From Gellertiella hungarica (GTDB lineage Bacteria > Pseudomonadota > Alphaproteobacteria > Rhizobiales > Rhizobiaceae), in contig NZ_JACIEZ010000005.1 of NCBI RefSeq assembly GCF_014197145.1, positions 1-64,000 on the forward strand: a DNA stretch of 64,000 nucleotides, in the 5' to 3' direction. Made by a program: the position numbers and the translations under genes. Below are positions 1 to 7,645 of the stretch, piece after piece. Numbering within the stretch: position 1 is the stretch's first letter; every line of letters begins with the position of its first letter. The notes beneath the pieces are model-generated. The model was not told the DNA's origin. It searched no databases and saw nothing but the letters and a program-made list of their open reading frames with translations.

Positions 1-168
1 TGTGAAGGTGACGGCAGCAGAACCAAATGCGGAAGGCGCGAAGACCCTCATGCCGGCGCCGGTCTTCTTGAGCGACAGGTTGAAAAGGCGCATGCCTTCA
101 AGCTGCACATCAAACCTTGCCAAGGCATTGCCGCCAGGCGGTGCAGGTCGCATCGCTAATATTTTCAT
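1..168 (-). CDS. Hypothetical element protein, 3' end outside the window
   Basis: An open frame starts with ATG at 168, preceded by a good ribosome binding site (GGGAG at about 174-178, five bases before the ATG), and runs without a stop to base 1. The visible N-terminus begins MKILAMRPAPPGG and continues with FDVQLEGMRLFNLSLKKT and then RVFAPSAFGSAAVTF. It resembles small proteins of unknown function carried on rhizobial phages and plasmids, but I cannot name a family. It lies 92 bases downstream of the methyltransferase and is probably in the same transcript. Only about 56 residues are visible. Confidence 0.6.
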   Translation of the reverse strand, partial: MKILAMRPAPPGGNALARFDVQLEGMRLFNLSLKKTGAGMRVFAPSAFGSAAVTFT

Positions 169-260
169 TCATTCTCCCTTTTAGGCGCATGACGGCGCGC
201 CGCCGACATCTGTCGGCGGGGTGTCACTGGTTGGTGATTTGGTTGTGGGGGGGAGGGTGG

Positions 261-842
261 TTAGGCTGCGACGGTGAGCTGCTGTGCCGGCATCGCGGCG
301 TACATGCAGTGACCTATTTCAGAGAAGACTGAGTAAAATCTTGCGGGCTTGTCACCAAAGTAGGTGAAGACCTGTCCCATCTGAAGCGTACCTCCGTTTC
401 GTTTCGTCGGAGACTCGAAGCGGATGCGCCCTCGTGTGAAGCAGAAGGCGCCTGCAGAATCGAACAAAGACGCGAACCATGCCGTGTCGGTGGCATTGTT
501 CGTCAGCACAATTGCCTCCGTGACGCGCCCTGACCTATACTCGGAAATGAGCTTGGATGCGAACCTCGGCATGAGGTCGCGACTGTAAGGTGGATTCATC
601 CAAACCTTGCCGTGCCAATCCTTATCCAGACCGTTTGTTTCCGCCGTGTAGTAGGTTGCTGCGCGAACCGTGCGCTGCGCCGTTGCGTTGCTGGCCGGGT
701 CTGTATCAATCGCGCCCATAACTTCACGCGCCATTTCAACGTAGCGTGCCGGCGTGTACCATTCGTTGTCGCCGGAGAATTTAGGCTGGTAGACTCGGGG
801 TCCCGGCTCGTTGCTGTTTGCCGCGTGGATGAACCCACTCAT
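261..842 (-). CDS. Phage-type DNA N-6-adenine methyltransferase
   Basis: This 193-residue protein fits the phage DNA N-6-adenine-methyltransferase family (Dam-like, PF05869). It shows EWYTP near residue 27, an acidic DTDPAS loop near 46 and the catalytic NPPY motif at 83-86 within WMNPPYSR. It would methylate adenine in DNA with S-adenosylmethionine, and in phages usually protects incoming or replicating DNA. The start codon overlaps the stop of the upstream HTH gene by four bases (ATGA), so the two are translationally coupled. No restriction nuclease partner is visible. The recognition site cannot be read from sequence. Confidence 0.85.
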   Translation of the reverse strand: MSGFIHAANSNEPGPRVYQPKFSGDNEWYTPARYVEMAREVMGAIDTDPASNATAQRTVRAATYYTAETNGLDKDWHGKVWMNPPYSRDLMPRFASKLISEYRSGRVTEAIVLTNNATDTAWFASLFDSAGAFCFTRGRIRFESPTKRNGGTLQMGQVFTYFGDKPARFYSVFSEIGHCMYAAMPAQQLTVAA

Positions 843-1042
843 GCCGCCGCCCTCGCCTTGCCATTGTCATTATCCGCAATGCGTTTGGTCGCGATCCAGG
901 CATCCAGGTCATCAGTAGTATAAACAACGGTGCGACCAATCTTGACGAATGTCGGCCCGCCGCCGTAGCAGCGGAATTTGTCCAGTAGCGATTTTGAAAC
1001 TCCTAGGTATTCGGCGGCCTGTGGTGCTCGTAGGTTTTTCAT
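839..1042 (-). CDS. Excisionase-like helix-turn-helix protein
   Basis: A 67-residue protein starting at ATG 1042, chosen because an AGGAGG ribosome binding site lies just upstream; a longer frame reaching 1195 lacks such a site and overlaps the preceding gene's region. It begins MKNLRAPQAAEYLGVSKSLL, a helix-turn-helix of the AlpA/excisionase (HTH_17) type, followed by GPTFVKIGRTVVYTTDDLDAWI, the wing and closing helix typical of this family. The likely role is recombination directionality for the adjacent integrase or regulation of element genes. Its stop overlaps the methyltransferase start. Confidence 0.8.
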   Translation of the reverse strand: MKNLRAPQAAEYLGVSKSLLDKFRCYGGGPTFVKIGRTVVYTTDDLDAWIATKRIADNDNGKARAAA

Positions 1043-1109
1043 ATTTTCCTCCTGTGCTTGCGGATTGCACGGAGATATATCGACCTTCTTGTTTCCCATT
1101 AATACTGGG

Positions 1110-1595
1110 TCATTCCCGGGACAGTTTTCTAGCAGCCATCTGTATCGCGCGCTCGGCTTTCCACTCAAACGGCAGCCGTCGAATTTCGTCAGCAACTGGG
1201 GCTTTTCGAGAAAGGCTATTCAAAGCGGTTTTTTTCGAAATCTCGCCCTTGGACTGTCGCTCGATCGTACGGGCCGCTTCCGACTGGGTTTTGGCCTGGC
1301 GCATCTCACTCTTCATTCGCGATCGCAGGATAAAGTTACCCATCCCAACTGGTCGCCCGCCCACACTATCGCGATCTACGGGCGTTTCAATCTTGAATAG
1401 CGGCTCATGCTTCAGCGCCAATTCCAGCGCTAGTTGCCGCCATCCTTCAGCGTTCGGCTCTAGGCCGTTGTGCGCACGAAGAAGTGCATCGAGGCGTTCG
1501 GCCATCTCTCCAGCAAGCACGGTTTCATCGGTGTGCTCCGTTACCGCCATCGGGGGGCGCCCAAGGACTTCGACCCACTCTGGATCCTCTTCCAT
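1110..1595 (-). CDS. Hypothetical element protein coupled to the integrase
   Basis: A 161-residue protein that I do not recognise. The ATG at 1595 overlaps the integrase stop in a TGATG junction and has GGAGGG five bases upstream, located inside the integrase reading frame, so translation is probably coupled. The N-terminal part is acidic (MEEDPEWVEVLGRPP). The middle has GWRQLALELALKHEPLF, and the C-terminal half is a basic helical stretch rich in Lys, Arg and Gln. No signal peptide, membrane segment or catalytic motif is seen. Its place between int and xis suggests an element function such as replication or copy control, but this is inference only. Confidence 0.7.
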   Translation of the reverse strand: MEEDPEWVEVLGRPPMAVTEHTDETVLAGEMAERLDALLRAHNGLEPNAEGWRQLALELALKHEPLFKIETPVDRDSVGGRPVGMGNFILRSRMKSEMRQAKTQSEAARTIERQSKGEISKKTALNSLSRKAPVADEIRRLPFEWKAERAIQMAARKLSRE

Positions 1596-2827
1596 CACGT
1601 CCCTCCAATCGCGGTTGCTATCTTCCCAGCGATCATATTCGCAGCCGCCCTTTGAGGATTCACGTCCACGTGAGCGTAGCGTTGAGTAGTGGCCGCATCC
1701 GCATGGTGGAGCAGCTTGCCGATCGTCAATAGTGACATTCCATCGCCAGCGCCAACGGATGCAAATGTGTGACGAAGGTCGTGGATGTGAACATCGTTGA
1801 TGCCGGCGCGTGCTGAAATCGCCGCCCATGGCTTCTTTAGATCGGCACGCGGCTTCTCGTCCGGCAGCGCAGCAGATTGGCCGGCAATCACGTAGATGCC
1901 TACCCGCGGGATGCTGTTTATCTCGCCTTGCGCCGCTTCTGACAAGACAACAGTTTTTCGTCCGGTCTTTGAATCCGGCAAGTTTAGAAGACCGCGAGTT
2001 GAATCGTATTCTGTCCACCTTAGGTTCAGGATCTCGCGCAGGCGGCAACCCGTCAGCATCAGCAGCCGGATTGCACCTGTGACGTGCGGACCGTAAACGG
2101 TACGGCTGTTTCTCGTGGCGTGCTTTTTGTCTGATGCCTTGTAGGGGATGCCGACCGTCTCCGCCTCACGCAGCGCATCTCCCAAACGAGCCATTTCATC
2201 TTCCGTCAGATAGCGCTCGCGCTTCACCTCTTTATTCTTGTCGATGCCTGATGCCGGATTCATGCCTTCTGGAACGAGGCCCCGCTTCGCCCCCCATACG
2301 AAAGCAGCCGAAAGCAGTGCCATGGCGCGATTTGCGGAGTACTTGGCCTTGCGGCTCATTTTGTCGTGCGCCCTCTGCACGTCGATCCGCATCAAGGCGA
2401 CGGCCTTAGTCGATCCAATGTGGGGCACGATCTGCGTCTTCAGAGTTGTCCTGTAAAAGGCCCGCGAGGACTCCTTCATTTCCTTCCCTGAGATGTACTC
2501 CTCGACCAGCTCGGCCACAGTCATGCTGGCGCGGCCATCGGCGCGGTCCTTCGCCAGATCCTTTCCCAGCCCAGCCATGGCGATGGCTCGGCGGGCCGCT
2601 TCGCGCGCCTCATTGGCCTTGAGCACGCCGACGCGCCCGAGTTTGATCCGCTTCTTCGCGCCCCCCGCAACAGGGCGAAACTCGGCGAAGTAAGTCCCGG
2701 TGCCGCCTGGCGTCCTGTACAGACCGAAACCGGGCAGCTCTCGATCAAAATAGAACTTCGTCTTATTCAATGGCGCCGCCTTCATGAGCTCCGCAACGGT
2801 TTCGGCGGTAATCTTCAGGTCGCTCAA
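1595..2827 (-). CDS. int: Site-specific tyrosine recombinase (integrase)
   Basis: A 410-residue P4-type integrase. An arm-DNA-binding domain occupies residues about 5-95 (DUF4102-like, with RELPGFGLYRT), a core-binding SAM-like domain about 100-195, and the catalytic domain about 205-400. Visible catalytic residues are R262 (TGCRLREIL), K287, H349 and R352 (HDLRHT), H375 and nucleophile Y384 (QRYAH). It would integrate and excise the element at the tRNA-Pro site 2984-3028. The start is a TTG at 2827 with GGAGG six bases upstream. An out-of-frame ATG-GTT-TGA overlaps that start and cannot encode the protein. Confidence 0.93.
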   Translation of the reverse strand: MSDLKITAETVAELMKAAPLNKTKFYFDRELPGFGLYRTPGGTGTYFAEFRPVAGGAKKRIKLGRVGVLKANEAREAARRAIAMAGLGKDLAKDRADGRASMTVAELVEEYISGKEMKESSRAFYRTTLKTQIVPHIGSTKAVALMRIDVQRAHDKMSRKAKYSANRAMALLSAAFVWGAKRGLVPEGMNPASGIDKNKEVKRERYLTEDEMARLGDALREAETVGIPYKASDKKHATRNSRTVYGPHVTGAIRLLMLTGCRLREILNLRWTEYDSTRGLLNLPDSKTGRKTVVLSEAAQGEINSIPRVGIYVIAGQSAALPDEKPRADLKKPWAAISARAGINDVHIHDLRHTFASVGAGDGMSLLTIGKLLHHADAATTQRYAHVDVNPQRAAANMIAGKIATAIGGT

Positions 2828-2844
2828 ACCATACCTCCAAGAAA

Positions 2845-2968
2845 TTTATAGCCATATTGTAGCCAGCATTTTGGATGCGCACTCGAATTAGTCAAGGGGC
2901 CTTATGTTTCATGCTGTTGGATTATCTATTATTTTTACGCTTCATGAACGACCATGAATGGCTATAAA
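2845..2968. repeat. 11-bp inverted repeat flanking the integrase promoter region
   Basis: TTTATAGCCAT at 2845-2855 is repeated in perfect inverted form (ATGGCTATAAA) at 2958-2968, just inside the attachment site. A second partial copy, TGTAGCCA, follows the first at one helical turn (about 2859-2866). The spacing, AT-rich setting and position between int and att fit integrase arm-type or excisionase binding sites. They could also be operators for the int promoter. The DNA between is AT-rich and holds no gene. Confidence 0.45.
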
Positions 2969-2983
2969 ACAGCCTCAATAAAA

Positions 2984-3028
2984 CTGGGGGTCAAGGGGTC
3001 GTCGGTTCAAATCCGGCCACCCCGACCA
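2984..3028 (+). other. Attachment site: 3' half of tRNA-Pro(GGG)
   Basis: The sequence reads as a tRNA from the anticodon loop to the encoded CCA. It has loop CTGGGGG (2984-2990, anticodon GGG), 3' anticodon stem TCAAG, variable loop GGGTC, T stem GTCGG paired with CCGGC around TTCAAAT (3001-3017), 3' acceptor strand CACCCCG, discriminator A and CCA (3026-3028). The expected 5' half is missing: bases before 2983 are AT-rich element DNA. This is the displaced native 3' end left when an element integrated, so it marks the right attachment site. It is not a functional tRNA gene. Confidence 0.9.
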
Positions 3029-3154
3029 TTTAATTCCGGATCGAACGAGCCCCCAGCTCGTCGATCTCTTCTCCTGAAAACCAATGACTTGGAACGGTCT
3101 GCTCCCGTGGAGCTTCCGTATCCGATATCCTTGTGTCTACTGGTGCACATAACG

Positions 3155-3173
3155 ATCCCCCAAATTGGGGGAT
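3155..3173. promoter_or_regulatory. 19-bp perfect palindrome upstream of the c-di-GMP gene
   Basis: ATCCCCC and GGGGGAT flank a central AAATT, giving a perfect palindrome of 19 bases about 125 bases upstream of the CHASE4-GGDEF-EAL start. The 270-base stretch 3029-3298 contains no gene. A site of this symmetry suggests a dimeric DNA-binding protein, but I do not recognise the motif. Confidence 0.4.
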
Positions 3174-3298
3174 GACGTTAACCCGGTGTTTACTCCGAAA
3201 CTTAAGCCATGGCTTAACAATTAGCGGTAACTTCTCGTCAAGGAGATGCGTCCTGCCGCGTGGCCGGAGTTCCGCATCGAAACCGAGCGAGCGGACCG

Positions 3299-5449
3299 AT
3301 GATCGAACGCAATGGCATGGAAGGCCCACAGCCCCGCTTCAGGCGGGTTGTCGTGGCCATGGCCCTTTTCATTGCCTTTGTTCTGGCGCTGACGGGCGTG
3401 GGAACGCTGATGTTCTCCGATATAATCCGCTCCGCGACAAATATCGATGACAATCGCTCCAAACTCGCCGCCCGCATGGCCCTGCTCGCCCTGAAGACCC
3501 GCATCGGCGGCACCGTCCAGGACAACGCGGTCTGGGCGGATGCCTACGATGCGATCCACTCCGATACGGTGGCCGGATGGGTGGAGGAGAACTGGGGCGC
3601 CGTCAGCGGCAGCTATCCGCTCTATGACGGCCTCGTCATCTTCGACAGATCGGCAAAACCGGTCATCGCCTATCACAAGGGCAAGGCCGGGGCGCCCGAG
3701 GCGGTCTTCCGGTCCTCCCTCAGCGAACAGGTGGCACAGGCCTATGCGCATCCCGAAAAGGCCGTGACAGCCTTCGCCTCGACGGTGAGCGGCGTTGCAG
3801 TCACCGGCATGCAGGTGATCCAGCGGGAGGAAGGCGGCCCCATAAGCGCGAGCGACAAGGTGCTTGCCTTCTACAAGCTGCTCGGCCCGGAGGTGATCAG
3901 CGAGATCAGGCAGGAACAGAGCCTTCTCGAGCTCAGCGTCTCCAGCAAGCCCGCCAACGGCATGCTGTCGATGCCTATCAGCGGCGCCGACGGCGAGGTC
4001 CTGTCCTATCTGGCCTGGCGCAGCGCCGATCCCGGAGAGTTGCTCTATCAGCGAGCGAAGCCTCTGGTGGCGCTTTCCATCCTGGTGCTCGTGCTCTTTG
4101 TCTGCGCCGGGGCCTACATGGCCTACGACGAGAGCCAGCGCCTCAGCCGGTCGGCGCGGCGGGCCTGGGCACTCGCAACCCATGATTCGCTCAGCGGGCT
4201 CTTCAATCGCAGCGGCTTCCTGGCGATGGTGGAAGACAGGCGCGGCGCGGACGGCAGAGCCCCCGGCGCCCTCTTCCTGCTCGACCTCGACGGCTTCAAG
4301 GCGGTGAACGACAACTGGGGACATCCGGTCGGCGACACGCTGATCCGCGAGGTCGCCGCCACGCTTTCGAACTGCCACCCGGACATCCGCCTGGTCGCCC
4401 GTTTCGGTGGAGACGAATTCGCGCTCTACACGGATGCGGCTGACAGGGCCGCCGAGATCGGCGACGTGGTTCTTTCCCTTTTCCGGCAACCGTTCACCGT
4501 CCGCGGCCTCACGATAAAGGTCGGCGTCAGCATCGGAATTGCCGATAGCGACGGTAGAATCGCGACCGAGGAGATGCTGCGGCGGGCCGATATCGCGCTC
4601 TACGACGCCAAGGAAAACGGCAAGGAGCGCGTCGTGATCTACGACCGTGCGCTGGGGGATGCCAAGGCGGCCGAATATCGCCTGGAGCGGGATCTGCGCA
4701 ATGCGATCGAGACGGGAGACGTGTTCCCGTTCTTCCAGCCGCTGGTCGACGCGCAGACCCGGACCCTCGTCGGTTTCGAAGCCCTGGCCCGCTGGAACCG
4801 CCCGCACGATCCGATCACGCCCGACCGCTTCATCGCCCTTGCCGAGCGATCCGGCCTGATGGACATGCTGGGTGCCACGTTGCTGGAGCAGAGTCTCGAG
4901 GAAGCGGCCAAGTGGAAGGACTATCTCCTCTCGGTCAACATCTCGCCCCTGCAGCTCTGCAATCCCCGCTTCCCGTTGCAGGTCGAGAACCTGATAGCCA
5001 AGACCGGTTTCGATCCGCACAAGCTCACCATGGAAGTGACCGAAGGCGCGCTGATTGCCAATCCGGAACAGGCGCGCAGCGCGATCCACGCCCTCAAGAA
5101 GCTGGGCATCCGCTTTGCGCTTGACGATTTCGGCAGCGGCTATGCCAGCATCGGCGTGCTGCGCCAGTTTGGTTTCGACCGGATCAAGATAGACCGGTCG
5201 CTGGTTGTTGCAGCCGATGAAACGGAAAATGGTGCCGCCGTCATACAGGCGACCATCGCTCTTGCGCGGGCGCTGGACGTGCCCGTCACCGCCGAGGGCG
5301 TGGAACGCCAGGAACAGGCGGATTTCCTGACGCTTTCCGGCTGCGATCAGCTCCAGGGCTTCCTGCTCGGCCGGCCGGCTTCGGCATCCCAGGTTTTCCG
5401 GGATTTTCCCCTCGGGACAGACGGAAAACCGATGGCCCGCGCCTCCTGA
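3299..5449 (+). CDS. Membrane c-di-GMP protein: CHASE4-GGDEF-EAL
   Basis: A 716-residue inner-membrane signalling protein. A first transmembrane helix (about residues 12-35) is followed by a periplasmic CHASE4-like sensor (WADAYD and WGAVSGSYPLYDGLVIF), a second helix (about 245-265), a GGDEF domain with an intact GGDEF motif near residue 370, and an EAL domain. The EAL domain keeps GFEALARW, VNIS, EVTEGAL, LDDFGSGYA, KIDRSL, AEGVE and LQGFLLG, so phosphodiesterase activity is likely. The inhibitory RxxD site before GGDEF is absent (an Arg stands where Asp is expected). ATG 3299 is chosen over an upstream GTG at 3260. It could be bifunctional. Confidence 0.9.
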   Translation: MIERNGMEGPQPRFRRVVVAMALFIAFVLALTGVGTLMFSDIIRSATNIDDNRSKLAARMALLALKTRIGGTVQDNAVWADAYDAIHSDTVAGWVEENWGAVSGSYPLYDGLVIFDRSAKPVIAYHKGKAGAPEAVFRSSLSEQVAQAYAHPEKAVTAFASTVSGVAVTGMQVIQREEGGPISASDKVLAFYKLLGPEVISEIRQEQSLLELSVSSKPANGMLSMPISGADGEVLSYLAWRSADPGELLYQRAKPLVALSILVLVLFVCAGAYMAYDESQRLSRSARRAWALATHDSLSGLFNRSGFLAMVEDRRGADGRAPGALFLLDLDGFKAVNDNWGHPVGDTLIREVAATLSNCHPDIRLVARFGGDEFALYTDAADRAAEIGDVVLSLFRQPFTVRGLTIKVGVSIGIADSDGRIATEEMLRRADIALYDAKENGKERVVIYDRALGDAKAAEYRLERDLRNAIETGDVFPFFQPLVDAQTRTLVGFEALARWNRPHDPITPDRFIALAERSGLMDMLGATLLEQSLEEAAKWKDYLLSVNISPLQLCNPRFPLQVENLIAKTGFDPHKLTMEVTEGALIANPEQARSAIHALKKLGIRFALDDFGSGYASIGVLRQFGFDRIKIDRSLVVAADETENGAAVIQATIALARALDVPVTAEGVERQEQADFLTLSGCDQLQGFLLGRPASASQVFRDFPLGTDGKPMARAS

Positions 5450-5568
5450 GGGGTGTCCGCCATCGGAGACAGCACCACCCATGGCGTCACGCGGGTGTAA
5501 TGAAGCGAAGCTATAGCGCTTGAGCGGCCGAAAGGCCCGCTTCGTTTCTCCCTCCCCGAGGATGACCC

Positions 5569-6687
5569 ATGACTGCGAATTCCCTGACGAAGAGCATTGC
5601 CACGCTGGTTTCCGCGATGCTCGCCACCTCCGCCCTCTCCCACACGGCCCGCGCCGAAAGCCTTGACGAGCTTGCAGCCGCAGCCAAGAAGGAAGGGGAA
5701 CTGACCGTCATCGCCCTTCCCCACGACTGGTGCGGCTATGGCGCCGTGATTGCCGGCTTCAAGGCCAAGTATCCCGAAATCAAGGTCAACGAACTGAACC
5801 CGGACGCGGGCTCGGGCGACGAGATCGAAGCCATCAAGGCCAACAAGGGCAATATGGGACCGCAGGCACCCGATGTCATCGATGTCGGCCTGGCATTCGG
5901 CCCGCAGGCCAAGGCCGAAGGCCTGATCCAGCCCTACAAGGTCTCCACCTGGGACGAGATCCCCGCCGACGTGAAGGATGCGGAAGGCTACTGGTATGCG
6001 GACTATTACGGCGTCATGGCCTTCGGCATCAACAAGGACCTGGTGAAGGAAAGCCCCAAGGACTGGGAAGACCTGCTGAAGGCGGATTATGCCAATGCGG
6101 TCGGCCTCACCGGCGATCCCCGCACGTCCAACCAGGCGATTCTCGCGATCATGTCCGCGGGCGCTGCCCGTGGCGGCGCTCTGGGCCAGGAATCGGCCGA
6201 AAAGGGCCTGCAATTCTTCAAGGAACTGAACGAGAAGGGCAATTTCGTGCCTGTCTCCGGCAAGACCGCGACCATTGCACAGGGCCAGACGCCGATCGTT
6301 GCCGCCTGGGACTACAACCTGCTTTCCTGGCGCGACAATCTGAACGGAAACCCGGACATGGAAGTCGTCATTCCGGCCTCGTCATCGCTGGCGGGCGTGT
6401 ACGTCCAGGCCATCTCGGCCTATGCGCCCCATCCGAACGCCGCCAAGCTCTGGATGGAGTATCTCTATTCCGACGAAGGTCAGCTCGGCTGGCTGAAGGG
6501 CTATTGCCATCCGGCCCGCTTCAACGCGATGTCCAAGGCGGGCAAGATCCCTGCCGATCTTCTCGCCAAGCTGCCGCCGGCGGAGTTCTACGAGCGCGCC
6601 GTGTTCCCCACCGTGGAGCAGCAGGAAGCCAACAAGAAGATCGTTGCCGAGAACTGGGACAAGGTCGTCGGCGCTGAGGTCAAGTAA
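5569..6687 (+). CDS. ABC transporter periplasmic substrate-binding protein
   Basis: A 372-residue extracellular solute-binding protein of the family 1/6 group that includes polyamine and iron binders. A Sec signal peptide ends near ARAES (residue 29). The mature protein begins with the usual LDELAAAAKKEGELTV pattern, has a lobe-1 DVIDVGLAFGPQAKAEGLI segment and later TPIVAAWDYNLL. The substrate cannot be assigned; the conserved iron-binding tyrosine pair is not evident. There is no adjacent permease or ATPase: the next gene is convergent and unrelated. Either it is an orphan that serves a distant transporter, or the rest of the operon has been lost. Confidence 0.85.
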   Translation: MTANSLTKSIATLVSAMLATSALSHTARAESLDELAAAAKKEGELTVIALPHDWCGYGAVIAGFKAKYPEIKVNELNPDAGSGDEIEAIKANKGNMGPQAPDVIDVGLAFGPQAKAEGLIQPYKVSTWDEIPADVKDAEGYWYADYYGVMAFGINKDLVKESPKDWEDLLKADYANAVGLTGDPRTSNQAILAIMSAGAARGGALGQESAEKGLQFFKELNEKGNFVPVSGKTATIAQGQTPIVAAWDYNLLSWRDNLNGNPDMEVVIPASSSLAGVYVQAISAYAPHPNAAKLWMEYLYSDEGQLGWLKGYCHPARFNAMSKAGKIPADLLAKLPPAEFYERAVFPTVEQQEANKKIVAENWDKVVGAEVK

Positions 6688-6734
6688 TTCCTTCCCCGGA
6701 AAGACGGGGGGCCTGCGAAAGCCGGCCCCTCGTG

Positions 6735-7124
6735 TCACGCTCCCTCGGCGCGCGCCGCCAGGAACCGCTTCTGCTCCTCGATGGCTTCGGCAACAAGTGA
6801 TGCGAGCGCCGGCGATCCCACCTCCTCCGCGTGACGCAGCGACACATGACGCAGCGCCTTGCCGGTTCCCTTCAGCAGTCCGTCAGGATCGGGCAGATGC
6901 GCCCCGCGATAGAAGCCCAGATTGACATGCGCGCGGAAGGGCATGGCATCGGCATAGGCCTCGCTCATCTTCCGCGGCCCAAGTCCCCAGCTGACCGCCC
7001 TGTCGCCCGGCCGCGAGACCTCCACGCCATCAGGGTGCAGGCGGAGAACGAGTGAGCGGATGGCTTCCAGCAGCGCCGCATGTTGCGGCTGCAAGGCAAC
7101 GATATCCCTGAATTCCGGCTGCAC
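6735..7124 (-). CDS. DUF1801-family protein
   Basis: About 129 residues from a GTG at 7124 that has a strong GGGGAGG site six bases upstream; an in-frame start at 7178 would overlap the upstream gene and lacks such a site. The fold signature of the DUF1801 (YdhG-like) family is visible in the LHPDGVEVSRPGDRAVSWG and PFRAHVNLGFYRGAHLPDP segments, with the small C-terminal helix region AIEEQKRFL. The biochemical role is unknown. It follows a GNAT acetyltransferase and a MerR regulator on the same strand and may be the last gene of that transcript. Confidence 0.75.
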   Translation of the reverse strand: MQPEFRDIVALQPQHAALLEAIRSLVLRLHPDGVEVSRPGDRAVSWGLGPRKMSEAYADAMPFRAHVNLGFYRGAHLPDPDGLLKGTGKALRHVSLRHAEEVGSPALASLVAEAIEEQKRFLAARAEGA

Positions 7125-7153
7125 GACACCCCTCCCCGCTGCCGTCGTCTTCT

Positions 7154-7645
7154 TCAGAGCCTGTGGCGTGCCTCCCATTCGGGGCGCAATATCGCCAGGA
7201 TCAGCTCGTCGTGGTGCTCGCCGTAGAAATAGGCGTTGCCACGGGCGACACCTTCGGCAATGAACCCGGCCTTTTCGTAGGCGCGACGGGCGCGCAGATT
7301 ATCGGGAAAGCAGCCGATCCACACCCGATAGGCGTCCGTGGCGCCGAATATTTCCGCCAGAGCGGCCGAAACCATGCGGCTGCCGATGCCGCCGCCGGGC
7401 GCTTCCACGGCCACGCGCTTGATCAGCGTCACATGGTCGGGCGAACCCCACCCCTTGACCAGCACGAAACCGAGCCGCCGCCCGGCTTCGCTGGCGATGA
7501 AGTAGCGGTAACCGGGATCGGCCATCGCCTCCCGGTGCTGGGGAGCCTCCCAACGGCCGACGAGGCGGTCGTAACCGGGCATCCGCTCCACGTCCATGAT
7601 GTAGGCGATGTCGTCCGGGTTTGCCGCCTGCAGGTCCAGCGTCAT
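7154..7645 (-). CDS. GNAT-family N-acetyltransferase
   Basis: A 163-residue acetyltransferase. The acetyl-CoA pyrophosphate-binding loop appears as VAVEAPGGGIGSRMVSAAL, a GNAT motif A in which Q/R-x-x-G-x-G/A is represented by GGGIGS. The C-terminal NLRARRAYEKAGFIAEG segment is typical motif B. ATG 7645 overlaps the stop of the MerR gene (TGATG), so translation is coupled. The acceptor substrate is unknown; the general form resembles RimI/RimJ-like and small-molecule acetyltransferases. Confidence 0.85.
   Translation of the reverse strand: MTLDLQAANPDDIAYIMDVERMPGYDRLVGRWEAPQHREAMADPGYRYFIASEAGRRLGFVLVKGWGSPDHVTLIKRVAVEAPGGGIGSRMVSAALAEIFGATDAYRVWIGCFPDNLRARRAYEKAGFIAEGVARGNAYFYGEHHDELILAILRPEWEARHRL

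Larger units (their letters stand above)
1..3028. mobile_element. Right end of an integrative element inserted in tRNA-Pro(GGG)
   Basis: All genes from 1 to 2827 lie on the minus strand: integrase, unknown, excisionase-like protein, phage adenine methyltransferase and a truncated unknown. The integrase sits next to a 3' half of a tRNA-Pro gene at 2984-3028, the usual arrangement for an element that recombines into a tRNA 3' end. Base composition is visibly lower in GC than the flanking chromosome, especially at 2830-2985. The other end, with the reconstituted tRNA-Pro, must lie left of the window. No structural or conjugation gene is visible, so prophage, satellite and ICE cannot be told apart. 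Confidence 0.85.

Noticed and set aside
2-184. Plus-strand frame of 60 codons at the window start
   Set aside because: It is antisense to a minus-strand gene with a good ribosome site and a protein-like N-terminus; the plus frame has no such support.
3221-5482. 753-codon minus-strand frame across the c-di-GMP gene
   Set aside because: It is a shadow of high-GC codon bias opposite a gene with clear GGDEF and EAL domains.
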